The position numbers were made by a program, and so were the translations under genes. A model generated the notes under the pieces. It was not told the DNA's origin. It ran no database searches and saw only the letters and a program-made list of their open reading frames with translations. Below, piece by piece: positions 56,195 to 64,000 of a stretch of DNA of 64,000 nt. The stretch spans positions 131,482 to 195,481 of the forward strand of contig JBCDAU010000005.1 in NCBI GenBank assembly GCA_039185015.1, given 5' to 3'. The stretch is from JBCBSZ01 sp039185015 (GTDB taxonomy: Bacteria; Actinomycetota; Acidimicrobiia; Acidimicrobiales; Poriferisodalaceae). Every line of letters begins with the position of its first letter. The stretch's first letter is position 1.

Positions 56195-57094
56195 TCAGCC
56201 GAGGCGGGCCGCCACCTCGTCACGGGTCGGGAGCGACGGCTGGGCGCCGTGCCGCAGCGTGGTGGCCGCCCCCACCCGCACCGCCCAGGCGGCAGCGGTC
56301 ACCGGGTCCGCGCCGCGGGCGAGCTCCCCGGCCAGCGCCGCGCAGAACGAGTCCCCGGCGGCCGTCGTGTCGACCGGTGCCACCTCCGGCGCGGCGATCG
56401 GTTCGACACGGCCGTCACCGACGACCAGAGCTCCCCTCTCCCCCAGCGTCACGACGACCCAGGGCACACCGAGCTCGGCAGCCGCTGCGGCGACGGCGCG
56501 CTGGTCGGCCGGATCGACCTCGCGGCCGACCAGGAGGCCCAGCTCGTGCTCGTTGGGCACGATCACCTCGATCCCCTCGAGCACCGAGCTCGGCAGAGTG
56601 GCCGCCGGTGCGGGGTTCAGGACGACCCGGCCGTTCGCGTGGTCGACGGCCGCCGTCACCGTCTCGATCGGCACCTCGAGCTGCACGAGCACCACGGCCG
56701 CCTCGCGTACCGCGTCGACGGCGGCGACGTCCTCGGCGGTCAGGCGGGCGTTGGCGCCCGGACTCACGACGATGGCGTTGTCGCCGTCGGCCTCGACGGC
56801 GATGAGCGCCGTCCCGGTCGGCACCCCCTCGGTGGTGAGCACGGCGCGGTCGTCCACACCGGCATCGACCAACGACCTGCGGAGCAGGCGACCGGCGTCA
56901 TCGTCGCCGACGCGGCCGCACATGGCCGTGACGGAACCGAGCCGACCGGCCCCGACCGCCTGGTTCGCTCCCTTGCCACCAGGGTGTCGGACGAGATCAC
57001 CGCCGAGCACCGTCTCTCCTGCCCCCGGCACGCGCTCGACGTCGACGACGAGGTCGAGGTTGAGGCTCCCGACGACCGCAACGTCCACTCGCAC
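56195..57094 (-). CDS. rbsK: Ribokinase (PfkB family sugar kinase)
   Basis: The 299-residue protein has the two PfkB signatures: GGDLVRHPGGKGANQAVGAGRLG near the start and the C-terminal APVDTTAAGDSFCAALAGELARG, whose DTTAAGDSF loop carries the catalytic aspartate. The N-terminal VVGSLNLDLVVDVERVPGAGETV matches ribokinase rather than adenosine or fructokinase. It would phosphorylate ribose at O5. No ribose transporter is adjacent. A GTG start at 57094 follows a purine-rich run (AGGGGAGCGGGCG). Confidence 0.85.
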   Translation of the reverse strand: MRVDVAVVGSLNLDLVVDVERVPGAGETVLGGDLVRHPGGKGANQAVGAGRLGSVTAMCGRVGDDDAGRLLRRSLVDAGVDDRAVLTTEGVPTGTALIAVEADGDNAIVVSPGANARLTAEDVAAVDAVREAAVVLVQLEVPIETVTAAVDHANGRVVLNPAPAATLPSSVLEGIEVIVPNEHELGLLVGREVDPADQRAVAAAAAELGVPWVVVTLGERGALVVGDGRVEPIAAPEVAPVDTTAAGDSFCAALAGELARGADPVTAAAWAVRVGAATTLRHGAQPSLPTRDEVAARLG

Positions 57095-57200
57095 CGCCCG
57101 CTCCCCTGCACCATCGGATCGGGATGACCGTATCGGGAGCTGCGACCTCCACACCCGACGAGTCGCCGTCCTCCACTGCCCCGTCGATCCTCACCGGGCC

Positions 57201-57206
57201 TATCGT
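57201..57206 (+). promoter_or_regulatory. -10 box (TATCGT), leaderless promoter
   Basis: TATCGT is followed by 7 nt and the ATG at 57214 of the acyl-CoA-dehydrogenase-like gene, favouring that start over the upstream GTG/ATG at 57124. Confidence 0.5.
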
Positions 57207-57213
57207 CGACCGC

Positions 57214-58236
57214 ATGGACGTCATCGCCGCCGCCAGGACCGTCGCCACCGACGTGCTGGGAACCGCGGCCGCCGACGTCGATGCGGGCGACACCATCCCG
57301 GCCGGTCACCTCCATGCCCTCGCCGACGCCGGCATGTTCGGCCTCGCCCATCCGGACGCCGGGATCGACGACGCCACTCGCCGCACCGTCACCCGGCACC
57401 TCGCTGCAGCGTGTGGCGCCACCTGCTTCGTCTGGGCCCAGCACGCCGGCACGCTCGCCCGGCTGGCGAGCACCCCCAACACCGGGCTGCGCGATCGCTG
57501 GCTCGAGCGCTGCACGAGCGGGGAGGTGCTGGCCGGTACGGCGTTCGCTCATCTGCGCCGCGCCGGAGCGCCCACGCTCACGGCTCGACGCATGGCCGAG
57601 GGATGGCGGCTCGACGGCCTCGTCCCCTGGGCCACCTCGTGGGGCCTGGCCGGCGTCTTCTCGATCGCGGCTCGCACGGAGGACGGGCAGATCGTGTGGG
57701 CGGCGATCGAGGGCCGCGAGCGCGAGGGACTGGGGGCGACGGCCCCGCTGGAGCTGTCGGTCATGCGCGCGACGCGCACCGTCGAGCTCGTCTTCGACGG
57801 CGCGCTCATCGGCGAGGACGAGGTCCTCTCGGTCGAGCGGTTCGACGACTGGCACGGCCCGGATCGCCGGAAGGCGGCACGCGTCAACCCCGCCGTGCTC
57901 GGTGTCGTGGACGCCGCGCTCGCCTCGATCGGAGGTCGTGAGGTGCCTGGGGCTCCCGAGACCCTCGCCGCGCTGCGGGCGCAGCTCGAGCGGTGGGAGG
58001 CCGACGATGCCGACCAGGTCGCCGACGGAGCCGGGCCGGACCAGTTGGCCACCCACCGGGCCGCGCTGCTCGACCTCGCTGGTCGAGCGACGACCGCGGC
58101 CATCGCGCTCGCTGGTGGGAACGCGATGCTCCAGGCCCACGCGACGCAGCGTCTCGCTCGAGAGCGCCTGTTCTACGTGGTGCAGGCCCAGTCGGGCGAC
58201 GGCCGGCGGGCGACGCTCGAGCGTCTCCGGCCCTGA
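57214..58236 (+). CDS. Acyl-CoA dehydrogenase-like protein
   Basis: The ~340-residue protein resembles the acyl-CoA dehydrogenase superfamily: an N-terminal helical region with LHALADAGMFGLAHPDAG, LAAACGATCFVWAQHAGTL, a middle beta domain (WRLDGLVPWATSWGLAGVFSIAARTEDG) and a C-terminal helical bundle ending in ARERLFYVVQAQ. It is shorter than the usual ~380 residues, and the catalytic Glu near the C-terminus of standard enzymes is not clearly seen. It may be a FadE-like subunit, a flavin hydroxylase-type protein or a diverged enzyme. It is the first of four + strand genes (with ferredoxin, VOC and MFS). Confidence 0.72.
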   Translation: MDVIAAARTVATDVLGTAAADVDAGDTIPAGHLHALADAGMFGLAHPDAGIDDATRRTVTRHLAAACGATCFVWAQHAGTLARLASTPNTGLRDRWLERCTSGEVLAGTAFAHLRRAGAPTLTARRMAEGWRLDGLVPWATSWGLAGVFSIAARTEDGQIVWAAIEGREREGLGATAPLELSVMRATRTVELVFDGALIGEDEVLSVERFDDWHGPDRRKAARVNPAVLGVVDAALASIGGREVPGAPETLAALRAQLERWEADDADQVADGAGPDQLATHRAALLDLAGRATTAAIALAGGNAMLQAHATQRLARERLFYVVQAQSGDGRRATLERLRP

Positions 58237-58305
58237 CCGCCGGAGCGCGGACCACCCGCTCCCGACTACGTTGCGGTCCAGCCGTCGAGCACGAGGGGTG
58301 ATCAC

Positions 58306-58500
58306 GTGCGCATCAGGGTCGATCCGGACAAGTGCCAGGGCCACAACCGATGCTTCGCCCTCGCTCCGGAGCTGTTCGACGTCGACGACTACGGCCTGGC
58401 CACGGCGCTCGACGACGGCGTCGTACCCGAGGGGCTCGAGGGCAAGGCCCAGTTGGCCATCGACAACTGCCCCGAGTTCGCCATCGAGGTCGTCGACTGA
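58306..58500 (+). CDS. Ferredoxin (CxxHxxC type, P450-partner-like)
   Basis: The 64-residue protein has KCQGHNRC in place of the CxxCxxC motif, and a later lone Cys in DNCPEF, so three cysteines and one His remain. This pattern marks the small actinobacterial ferredoxins, often linked to cytochrome P450, that hold a [3Fe-4S] or His-ligated cluster. No P450 gene is in the window, so its electron-transfer partner is unknown. GAGGGGTG nine nt before the GTG is a possible ribosome binding site. Confidence 0.88.
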   Translation: MRIRVDPDKCQGHNRCFALAPELFDVDDYGLATALDDGVVPEGLEGKAQLAIDNCPEFAIEVVD

Positions 58501-58573
58501 CGGCCGGACCGAGCCCGGCTGGGGACCGTCGAGGGGCGCCGCCTACCCTGGAGGCATCTCCGGGGAGGGTCAC

Positions 58574-59266
58574 GTGGGTCTGGCGAACGGCGTTCATCAC
58601 ATCGCGATCTGCACGAAGGACATCAAGGCGCAGATCGAGTTCTTCACCGACGTCCTCGGCGCGGAGCTGAAGGCGCTCTACTGGATGCACGGCGTCGAGG
58701 GGGCCTGGCACGGCTTCCTCCGCCTCAACGACGCCAGCTACGTCGCCTTCGTGGAGACCCCGGAGATCCGCGACATCGAGCCCCAGCTTGGTGTCAGCCA
58801 CGCCGCCACCACGGCCGCGCCGTCGGCCGCCGGCACGCTCCAGCACCTCGCGCTCGGGACCGAGACCAAAGAGGAGCTGATGGAGCTCCGCGACCGCATC
58901 CGCAGCCGGGGCGTCAACGTGCTGGGGCCCATCGAACACGGCATGTGCACGAGCATCTACTTCGCCGGTCCCGAGGGGCTGAACCTCGAGATCTCCTGGA
59001 GCGGGAGCGTCATCGACGAGCGGGCCTGGATCGACCCCGAGGTCGTCGAGCTGGCCGGCATCGACGCCGCGGAGCTGCAGCGCTTCATCGCCCCGGCGGC
59101 CTACCACAACGAGACCGGGGCTCCGGTCCCGCAGCCGGCCATCGATCCGTCGAAGCCGCACATGGGGCATCCGCCGGAGATCTACGAGGCGATCATGTCG
59201 ATGCCCGATGAGATGGTCACCGACCGGTTCAGCGAGACGGAGCCTCCCGTCGAGATCGCTCGGTGA
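58574..59266 (+). CDS. VOC family protein (glyoxalase/dioxygenase-like)
   Basis: The ~230-residue protein has one clear VOC module: NGVHHIAICTKDIKAQIEFFTDVLGAEL at the N-terminus, then TLQHLALGTETKEELMELRDRIRSRGVNVLG and IYFAGPEGLNLEISWSG, with His/Glu metal-ligand positions. A C-terminal tail of ~70 residues (DPEVVELAGIDAAELQRF to HMGHPPEIYEAIMSMPDEM) is unusual for the family. It could be a dioxygenase, isomerase or glutathione/mycothiol transferase. GGGGAGGG before the GTG fixes the start. The stop overlaps the MFS gene (GTGA). Confidence 0.85.
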   Translation: MGLANGVHHIAICTKDIKAQIEFFTDVLGAELKALYWMHGVEGAWHGFLRLNDASYVAFVETPEIRDIEPQLGVSHAATTAAPSAAGTLQHLALGTETKEELMELRDRIRSRGVNVLGPIEHGMCTSIYFAGPEGLNLEISWSGSVIDERAWIDPEVVELAGIDAAELQRFIAPAAYHNETGAPVPQPAIDPSKPHMGHPPEIYEAIMSMPDEMVTDRFSETEPPVEIAR

Positions 59267-60648
59267 CGGCCGGTCCGGCGGTCGACGCCGACCGGGCCGA
59301 CAGCGCCTATCCACGACGGCTCCTCCGAACCGTCCTCGCCGCGCTCATCGTCTTCTCGTCGTCGATGACGATCGTCTCGGCGTCGCTGCCGACGATGGCG
59401 GACGACCTCGACAGCAGCGAGTCCTTCCTGGCCTGGTCCGTGACCGGGCTGTTCCTGATGATGGCCGTCGGCACGCCGGTCCTCGGACGCCTCGGGGACT
59501 CGATCGGTCACCGTCGCGTCTTCCTCGCCGGAGCCGTCGTGCTGAGCATCGGCACGCTGTTGTGCGCGATCGCGCCGACCGCGGCGGCGTTCGTCGGCGC
59601 CCGATTGGTCGTCGGTCTCGGCATCGCCGCCCTGATGCCCAACTCGATGGCGCTGATCATGGACGCCTTCACCGTCGCTGAGCGACCGCGTGCGATGGGG
59701 TGGTTCCAGATGGTCATGACCGGTGCGCCCGTGCTCGGGCTCATCGTCGGCGGCCCGCTGATCGAGGCGACGAGCTGGCGAGCACCGTTCGTGATCCTGT
59801 CGCCGATCTCGATCGGCGCGCTCGTACTCGCCTGGCGAGTGATCCGCCCGAGCACCGAGCGGCGCGAGGTCTCGATCGACTGGACGGGTGCCGCGCTCCT
59901 GGCCGCGTCGACCCTCTCGCTGCTGCTGTTCCTGGAGCGCGGCGGGTCGGCCGGCTTCGGCGATCCGCTGGCGCTCGCGCTGGCGGCCGCCGCGGTGGCG
60001 GCCCTCTTCGCGTTCGTCGCGCAGGAGCGCCGCTCCTCGGAGCCGATGCTGCGCCTCGACTACCTCCGCCGACCCGACTTCACCGGACCGCTGATCGCGC
60101 AACCGCTGAGCCAGTTCGCCTACATGGGCGGCTTCCTCCTCGCCCCGCTGCTGCTCGACGAGCTGTTCGGCTACTCGGTCGGCGTGATCGCGGCCGTGCT
60201 CCTGTTCCGGCCCGGCGCCTACAGCCTCTCCTCACCTCTCGGCGGACGGCTCACGGCGACGCTCGGCCAACGCTCGATGATCATCGCCGGGTCAGTGCTG
60301 ATGGCGGCGTCCATGGCCACCTGGGCAGCGGCTGCGTGGTGGGAGAGCCTCCCACTGGTCATCCTCGGCCTGCTGTTGTCCGGCCTGGCGATGGGGCTCG
60401 CCTCTCCCGCGTACGCGACGACGATCGCCGGAGCTGTCGAACCCGAGGACCTGGGCGTCGCCAACGGCATGGGTGCGACGATGATGAACATCGGGATGCT
60501 CACCGGGATCCAGACCATGTTCACGATCCTCGGCGACGGCCGAGCGCCGGAGGACTTCGCGCAGGTCTTCGCCTTCGGCGGAGTCGTGGCCGCCGTCGGC
60601 GTGGTCGGCGGACTGCTCGTGCGGCCGGGATCCGCCGCGGACTCGTGA
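59263..60648 (+). CDS. MFS transporter, drug:proton antiporter type
   Basis: The 461-residue protein has about 12-14 transmembrane helices. MFS motif A appears as LGRLGDSIGHRRVFLAGA between helices 2 and 3, and FVGARLVVGLGIAALMPNSMALI follows. The layout is most like DHA-type multidrug exporters. The GTG overlaps the VOC gene stop (GTGA), so exporter and VOC protein are translationally coupled and may handle the same compound. Specificity is unknown. Confidence 0.9.
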   Translation: MTAGPAVDADRADSAYPRRLLRTVLAALIVFSSSMTIVSASLPTMADDLDSSESFLAWSVTGLFLMMAVGTPVLGRLGDSIGHRRVFLAGAVVLSIGTLLCAIAPTAAAFVGARLVVGLGIAALMPNSMALIMDAFTVAERPRAMGWFQMVMTGAPVLGLIVGGPLIEATSWRAPFVILSPISIGALVLAWRVIRPSTERREVSIDWTGAALLAASTLSLLLFLERGGSAGFGDPLALALAAAAVAALFAFVAQERRSSEPMLRLDYLRRPDFTGPLIAQPLSQFAYMGGFLLAPLLLDELFGYSVGVIAAVLLFRPGAYSLSSPLGGRLTATLGQRSMIIAGSVLMAASMATWAAAAWWESLPLVILGLLLSGLAMGLASPAYATTIAGAVEPEDLGVANGMGATMMNIGMLTGIQTMFTILGDGRAPEDFAQVFAFGGVVAAVGVVGGLLVRPGSAADS

Positions 60649-60744
60649 CGTTGCGGTTCCATGTCGACGGGAACCTGGAGGGCGCTGACGCTCGTCTCAC
60701 CCCCTGACCGCATGAGACCCGACGACTGCGGGAGGTCGATCACG

Positions 60745-63060
60745 ATGCGAAAGATGCTGCTGGTCCTACTGGGCGTCGCCCTGCTCGCCGCCGCCTGCAC
60801 CTCGGGTGACGAACCCGAGAGCGAGGCACCCGACTCCACCGGGCCCGATGGCTCCACCGCCACGAGCACACCAGCCGAGGTCGTCACGCTCGAGGCGGGT
60901 GAGCTCCGGTTGATCTCCACGCTGCGGACCTTCGACGAGTGCGAGGTCCTGCTCGACCACATCCACACCGAGGCCGCCGCCCGCGTCGGGGCCTACGGCT
61001 TCGAGGGCGACGGATGGTACGGACCGGCGATCCCGGAACTCCGCGACTTCGCCGTGGAGGAAGGCGAGACCACCGAGGCCGCCGCCGACTTCGGGGGCGA
61101 CGACGGCGACGCGCTCGCCGCTTCCGACGACGCGAGCGAGGGCGCGCCGGTGGCCGGGGTCGACTTCTCCGACACCAACCTCCAGGAGCTCGGCGTCGAC
61201 GAGCCCGACATCGTGAAGACCGACGGGGAGCAGATCTTCGTGGTCGCCGGGAACGAGCTCGTCATCGTCGACGCGGCGACCGCCGAGGTCACCGGCCGAG
61301 TGGAGGTCGCCACCGGCTGGAACCGCGAGCTGTTCCTCGCCGGCGACGAGGTCCTCCTGATCTCGCGCGGTGACACCTACGAGGCACCGATCGGCGAGGT
61401 GGACGCCGCCGCCGACGACGCCGCGTTCTTCGGCGGCTCCGCGACCGTCATCGAGCGCATCACCGTCGGGCTCACCCCCGCCGTCCTGGAGACGATGCGG
61501 GTCGAGGGCGACTACGTGAGCGCCCGAGCGGTCGACGGCGTGGCCCGGATCCTCGTCACGACCAACCCGCAGTGGACGCTGCCCTTCGTCTACCCGCAGA
61601 CCGAGGCGGGCGAGGAGCGAGCCGCCGAGACCAACCGACAGATCGTCGGGGAGACCGACCTGAGCGACTGGCTGCCCGGCTACGAGCTGATCCGGGACGG
61701 TGCGGTCGTCTCGGGCGGCCAGCTCCCCGAGTGCGGCTCGGTCCACGCGCCGACCGACTTCTCGGGCTTCGGCCTCCTGTCGGTGATCTCGCTGCCGCTG
61801 GGCGACGACCTCGACACCTCCGAGACGACCTCAGTGCTCGCACCGGGCGAGACCGTCTACGCCTCGACCGAGAGCATCTACGTCGCCACCACCAACTGGA
61901 TCGACGCGTTCGAGGTCCAGACCCACCAGGAGTGGGAGGAGCTCTGGTCGAACCGGCAGACCAACCTGCACCGCTTCGAGCTGACCGAGGACGGCACCGA
62001 CTACGTCGCCTCCGGCTCGGTCGCCGGGTCGATCAACAACCAGTTCTCCCTGTCCGAGCACGACGGCCACCTCCGGGTCGTCACGACGACCGGCGACCCG
62101 TGGAACGAGTCCTCGGTCAGCTGGGTCCGGGTGCTCCGTCAGGAGGGTCAGGACCTCGTCGAGGTCGGCAGCGTCGGCGACATCGGCAACGGCGAGGACG
62201 TGCAGTCGGTCCGCTTCGTCGGCGACATCGGCTACGTCGTCACGTTCCGCCAGATCGATCCCTTCTACACCGTCGATCTCTCCGATCCCGAGAACCCCAC
62301 CGTGCTCGGCGAGCTGAAGATCCCCGGGTTCTCCAGCTACCTCCACCCGATCGGCGACGGGCTCGTCCTCGGCGTCGGCTCCGACGCCGACCAGGAGGGC
62401 GTCGTCACCGGCGCCAAGGTCTCGCTGTTCGACGTGAGCGACCTGTCGGACCCGCAGGAGATCGCCGTGTGGATCGCTCCCGACGGGTGGAACGACATCG
62501 GCTGGGAGCACCGCTCGTTCCTCTGGTGGGACGCCGAGCAGATCGCCGTGATCCCCGTGCAGGTCTGGTCGGAGAACTGGTCGGGGGCCGTCGTGCTCCA
62601 GGTCGTCGACGGCGAGCTCGTCGAGGTCGGCCGCATCGACCACACCGACCCCGACGACGCCGTCCCGGGCACGACCGACTGCGAGGTGCTCACCGCCGAG
62701 GACCTGAACGCCGAGGGCGACCCGAACGACTTCGAGACCGAGCTCCAGTGGATGGTGGCCGACGGCTACGGCCTGGTCCTCTCGTGCGGCGACGGCGAGC
62801 GGGCTGCCGCGGTCGACCACGACTGCTACGAGGAGCCGTGGTTCGAGGAGGAAGCGGCCCGGCTCGGCATCGAGCTCCCCGCCGATGAGCAGCTCGTCGT
62901 CTGCTGGCCCAACCAGCAGCTCGACAACATCGTGCGCAGCTTCGTCATCGGCGACGAGCTCTGGACCCTCAGCTACCCCTGGGGTGACTCGGGCCAGCCG
63001 GGCCAGCTGCGGACCAACACCCTCCCCGGCCTGGAGCCGGGAAGCACCGTCCGGTTGTAA
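60745..63060 (+). CDS. Beta-propeller domain lipoprotein
   Basis: The ~771-residue protein starts with a signal peptide ending in the lipobox LLAAAC, so it is exported and lipid-anchored. The Beta_propel family signature is seen in DTNLQELGVDEPDIVKTDGEQIFVVAGNELVIVDA. Repeated blades follow, with motifs such as DLSDPENPTVLGELKIPG and DVSDLSDPQEIAVWIAPDG. Acidic residues dominate (DDGDALAASDDASEG), suggesting calcium or salt adaptation. Function of the family is unknown; a surface protein or peptidase-related role is inference. GGGAGG precedes the ATG. A strong terminator hairpin follows at 63110-63144. Confidence 0.9.
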   Translation: MRKMLLVLLGVALLAAACTSGDEPESEAPDSTGPDGSTATSTPAEVVTLEAGELRLISTLRTFDECEVLLDHIHTEAAARVGAYGFEGDGWYGPAIPELRDFAVEEGETTEAAADFGGDDGDALAASDDASEGAPVAGVDFSDTNLQELGVDEPDIVKTDGEQIFVVAGNELVIVDAATAEVTGRVEVATGWNRELFLAGDEVLLISRGDTYEAPIGEVDAAADDAAFFGGSATVIERITVGLTPAVLETMRVEGDYVSARAVDGVARILVTTNPQWTLPFVYPQTEAGEERAAETNRQIVGETDLSDWLPGYELIRDGAVVSGGQLPECGSVHAPTDFSGFGLLSVISLPLGDDLDTSETTSVLAPGETVYASTESIYVATTNWIDAFEVQTHQEWEELWSNRQTNLHRFELTEDGTDYVASGSVAGSINNQFSLSEHDGHLRVVTTTGDPWNESSVSWVRVLRQEGQDLVEVGSVGDIGNGEDVQSVRFVGDIGYVVTFRQIDPFYTVDLSDPENPTVLGELKIPGFSSYLHPIGDGLVLGVGSDADQEGVVTGAKVSLFDVSDLSDPQEIAVWIAPDGWNDIGWEHRSFLWWDAEQIAVIPVQVWSENWSGAVVLQVVDGELVEVGRIDHTDPDDAVPGTTDCEVLTAEDLNAEGDPNDFETELQWMVADGYGLVLSCGDGERAAAVDHDCYEEPWFEEEAARLGIELPADEQLVVCWPNQQLDNIVRSFVIGDELWTLSYPWGDSGQPGQLRTNTLPGLEPGSTVRL

Positions 63061-63109
63061 GCCGCCCGGGTGGGGCCCCTGACCCCTCCCCGTGTGCGCA
63101 CGACTGGAC

Positions 63110-63144
63110 CGACGAGGACCCGGTGCGACGCCGGGTCCTCGTCG
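63110..63144. terminator. Strong hairpin terminator after the beta-propeller gene
   Basis: CGACGAGGACCCGG and CCGGGTCCTCGTCG form a perfect 14-bp stem with a 7-nt loop, 50 bp after the propeller stop. It is the longest perfect stem in a natural part of the window. There is no T tract, as is common in high-GC actinobacteria. Confidence 0.75.
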
Positions 63145-63199
63145 CGTACGGATGGGAGCCCGATTAGGGTCGGCGGCGTCGCGACGAGGGGGTTCGGGG

Positions 63200-64000
63200 G
63201 TGACGACGAGGGATCGAGGCGCGCCGCCGGCGATCGGCATCACGCTGTTCCCGACCGACCGCACGATCCCACCGGCCGAGCTGGCCCGGGAGATCGAGGC
63301 CCGCGGCTTCGAGTCGTTCTTCGTCCCCGAGCACAGCCACATCCCGGCCTCCCGCGAGACGCCCTGGCCCGGCTCACCCGACGGAAGCGCTCCGCTCCCG
63401 GACATGTACTGGCACCTCCACGACCAGATCGTCGGCCTCTCGATGGCGGCGGCGGTGACCGAGCGACTGCGACTCGGGACGGCCGTGACGCTGCTCCCCC
63501 AGCACGATCCGATCTGGCTGGCCAAGCAGCTCGCCAGCCTCGACCACCTCTCGGGCGGTCGGGTCGTGCTCGGCATCGGCTTCGGCTGGAACCGCGAGCA
63601 GACCGAGCAGCACGGCGCGCGCTTCGCCGAGCGGCGGACGCTGACCCGAGATCACCTCGCGATCATGCGCTCGCTGTGGACGGACGAGGAGGCCGCGCAC
63701 GTCGGTGAGCTCCGATCGCTGGCACCGTCGTGGGCGCATCCGAAGCCGGCGCAGCCGGGCGGTCCGCCCGTGCTTCTCGGGGGAGGCTGGGGCCCGAAGC
63801 TGTTCGACGCGATCGTCGAGTACGGCGACGGGTGGATGCCGATCAGCGCCCGCTCGTCGATCGTCGGGCGCCCCCCACCCCCCCCGCCCCGGGTGGGGGG
63901 GGGGGGGGCGGGCCGGCCCCCCGCTCCGGGCGGGGGGGGGGTTGGGGGCGCCCCGACGATCGACGAGCGGGCGCTGATCGGCATCCACCCGTCGCCGTAC
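63200..64000 (+). CDS. LLM class F420-dependent oxidoreductase (partial, end corrupted)
   Basis: The protein starts VTTRDRGAPPAIGITLFPTDRTIPPAELAREIEARGFESFFVPEH, a typical luciferase-like monooxygenase/F420-dependent opening, and continues with ERLRLGTAVTLLPQHDPIWLAKQLASLDHLSGGRVVLGIGFGWNREQ. This is the N-terminal ~220 residues of a ~290-residue oxidoreductase that would use coenzyme F420 for hydride transfer. The reading frame stays open to the window end, but only 63200 to about 63868 is credible; beyond that it runs through the poly-G/C core and the inverted copy of itself. A TAGGGT box lies at 63165-63170. Confidence 0.82.
   Translation, partial: MTTRDRGAPPAIGITLFPTDRTIPPAELAREIEARGFESFFVPEHSHIPASRETPWPGSPDGSAPLPDMYWHLHDQIVGLSMAAAVTERLRLGTAVTLLPQHDPIWLAKQLASLDHLSGGRVVLGIGFGWNREQTEQHGARFAERRTLTRDHLAIMRSLWTDEEAAHVGELRSLAPSWAHPKPAQPGGPPVLLGGGWGPKLFDAIVEYGDGWMPISARSSIVGRPPPPPPRVGGGGAGRPPAPGGGGVGGAPTIDERALIGIHPSPY
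63820..64000. repeat. 49-bp perfect inverted repeat with G/C homopolymer core at window end
   Basis: Bases 63820-63868 are the exact reverse complement of 63952-64000. The ~83 nt between them are runs of C and G with almost no other bases. The right arm therefore reads back through the LLM gene. This looks like a fold-back chimera or assembly error at a contig end, not a biological element. Confidence 0.85.

Noticed and set aside
63652..63984. Minus-strand and + strand open frames in the last 350 bases
   Set aside because: They run through the G/C homopolymer core of the inverted repeat and are artefacts of the fold-back.
1..64000. A defence island, prophage or insertion element
   Set aside because: No transposase, integrase, terminase, toxin-antitoxin pair, restriction enzyme or repeat-spacer array was found. 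The TIR and DUF4062 genes stand alone among metabolic genes.

Overview
The window is 64 kb of very GC-rich, densely packed bacterial chromosome from an actinobacterium, most likely class Acidimicrobiia (Ilumatobacter/Iamia-like). The indications are mycothione reductase (mycothiol is an actinobacterial thiol), MenB, an F420-type LLM oxidoreductase, a halohydrin-dehalogenase-like SDR (the family includes HheG, known from Ilumatobacter), many GTG starts, and many genes with a TANNNT -10 box only 6-9 nt before the start codon (leaderless transcripts). No rRNA, tRNA, CRISPR array, insertion sequence or phage region was found. No gap between genes exceeds about 200 bases, so no long empty stretch needs explaining.

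Layout. 1-9.4 kb: J-domain protein, NadD/CoaD-type nucleotidyltransferase, mycothione reductase, an aminotransferase, a nitronate-monooxygenase-like flavoprotein, a PaaX-type regulator and PEP carboxylase. 9.4-12.9 kb (minus strand): a compact three-gene unit of circularly permuted ATP-grasp, alpha-E protein and transglutaminase, the last with an eight-glutamine tail. 13-21.9 kb: phosphoesterase, CoA-transferase, an orphan ABC ATPase with altered Q- and H-loops, GT-A-like protein, DsbA-like protein, nicotinamidase, HAD phosphatase, acetyl-CoA hydrolase/transferase and an EamA exporter. 21.9-25.6 kb: MarR regulator divergent from EamA over two operators, TrpB2, and a thiolase-fold/DUF35 pair. 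25.7-40.5 kb: lipoproteins, patatin, CbxX-type AAA ATPase, S9 peptidase, MBL hydrolase, a 44-codon gene, a RidA-HAD-SDR operon, MenB, and an MDR oxidoreductase divergent from a TetR regulator over paired palindromes.

40.6-54.3 kb: a membrane-anchored TIR-domain protein, Tag glycosylase, a NarL-type two-component system divergent from a NatAB-like exporter, an SDR/acyl-CoA ligase pair, a DUF4062-like membrane protein, and an NfeD-SPFH-DUF2510 operon. 54.3-63.1 kb: the halohydrin-dehalogenase-like SDR, GcvT, ribokinase, acyl-CoA-dehydrogenase-like protein, ferredoxin, VOC protein, MFS exporter and a beta-propeller lipoprotein. The window ends inside an LLM oxidoreductase. Its last 181 bases are a 49-bp perfect inverted repeat around a G/C homopolymer core, which looks like a fold-back assembly artefact and not natural sequence.

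The genes mostly serve central and accessory metabolism (CoA-thioester chemistry, one-carbon, quinone, NAD and mycothiol). The best leads for new biology are the halohydrin-dehalogenase-like SDR, the two membrane proteins carrying TIR or TIR-like domains, the altered ABC ATPase, the regulatory palindromes, and two very small genes (an Arg-rich 22-codon leader and a 44-codon gene behind a hairpin).
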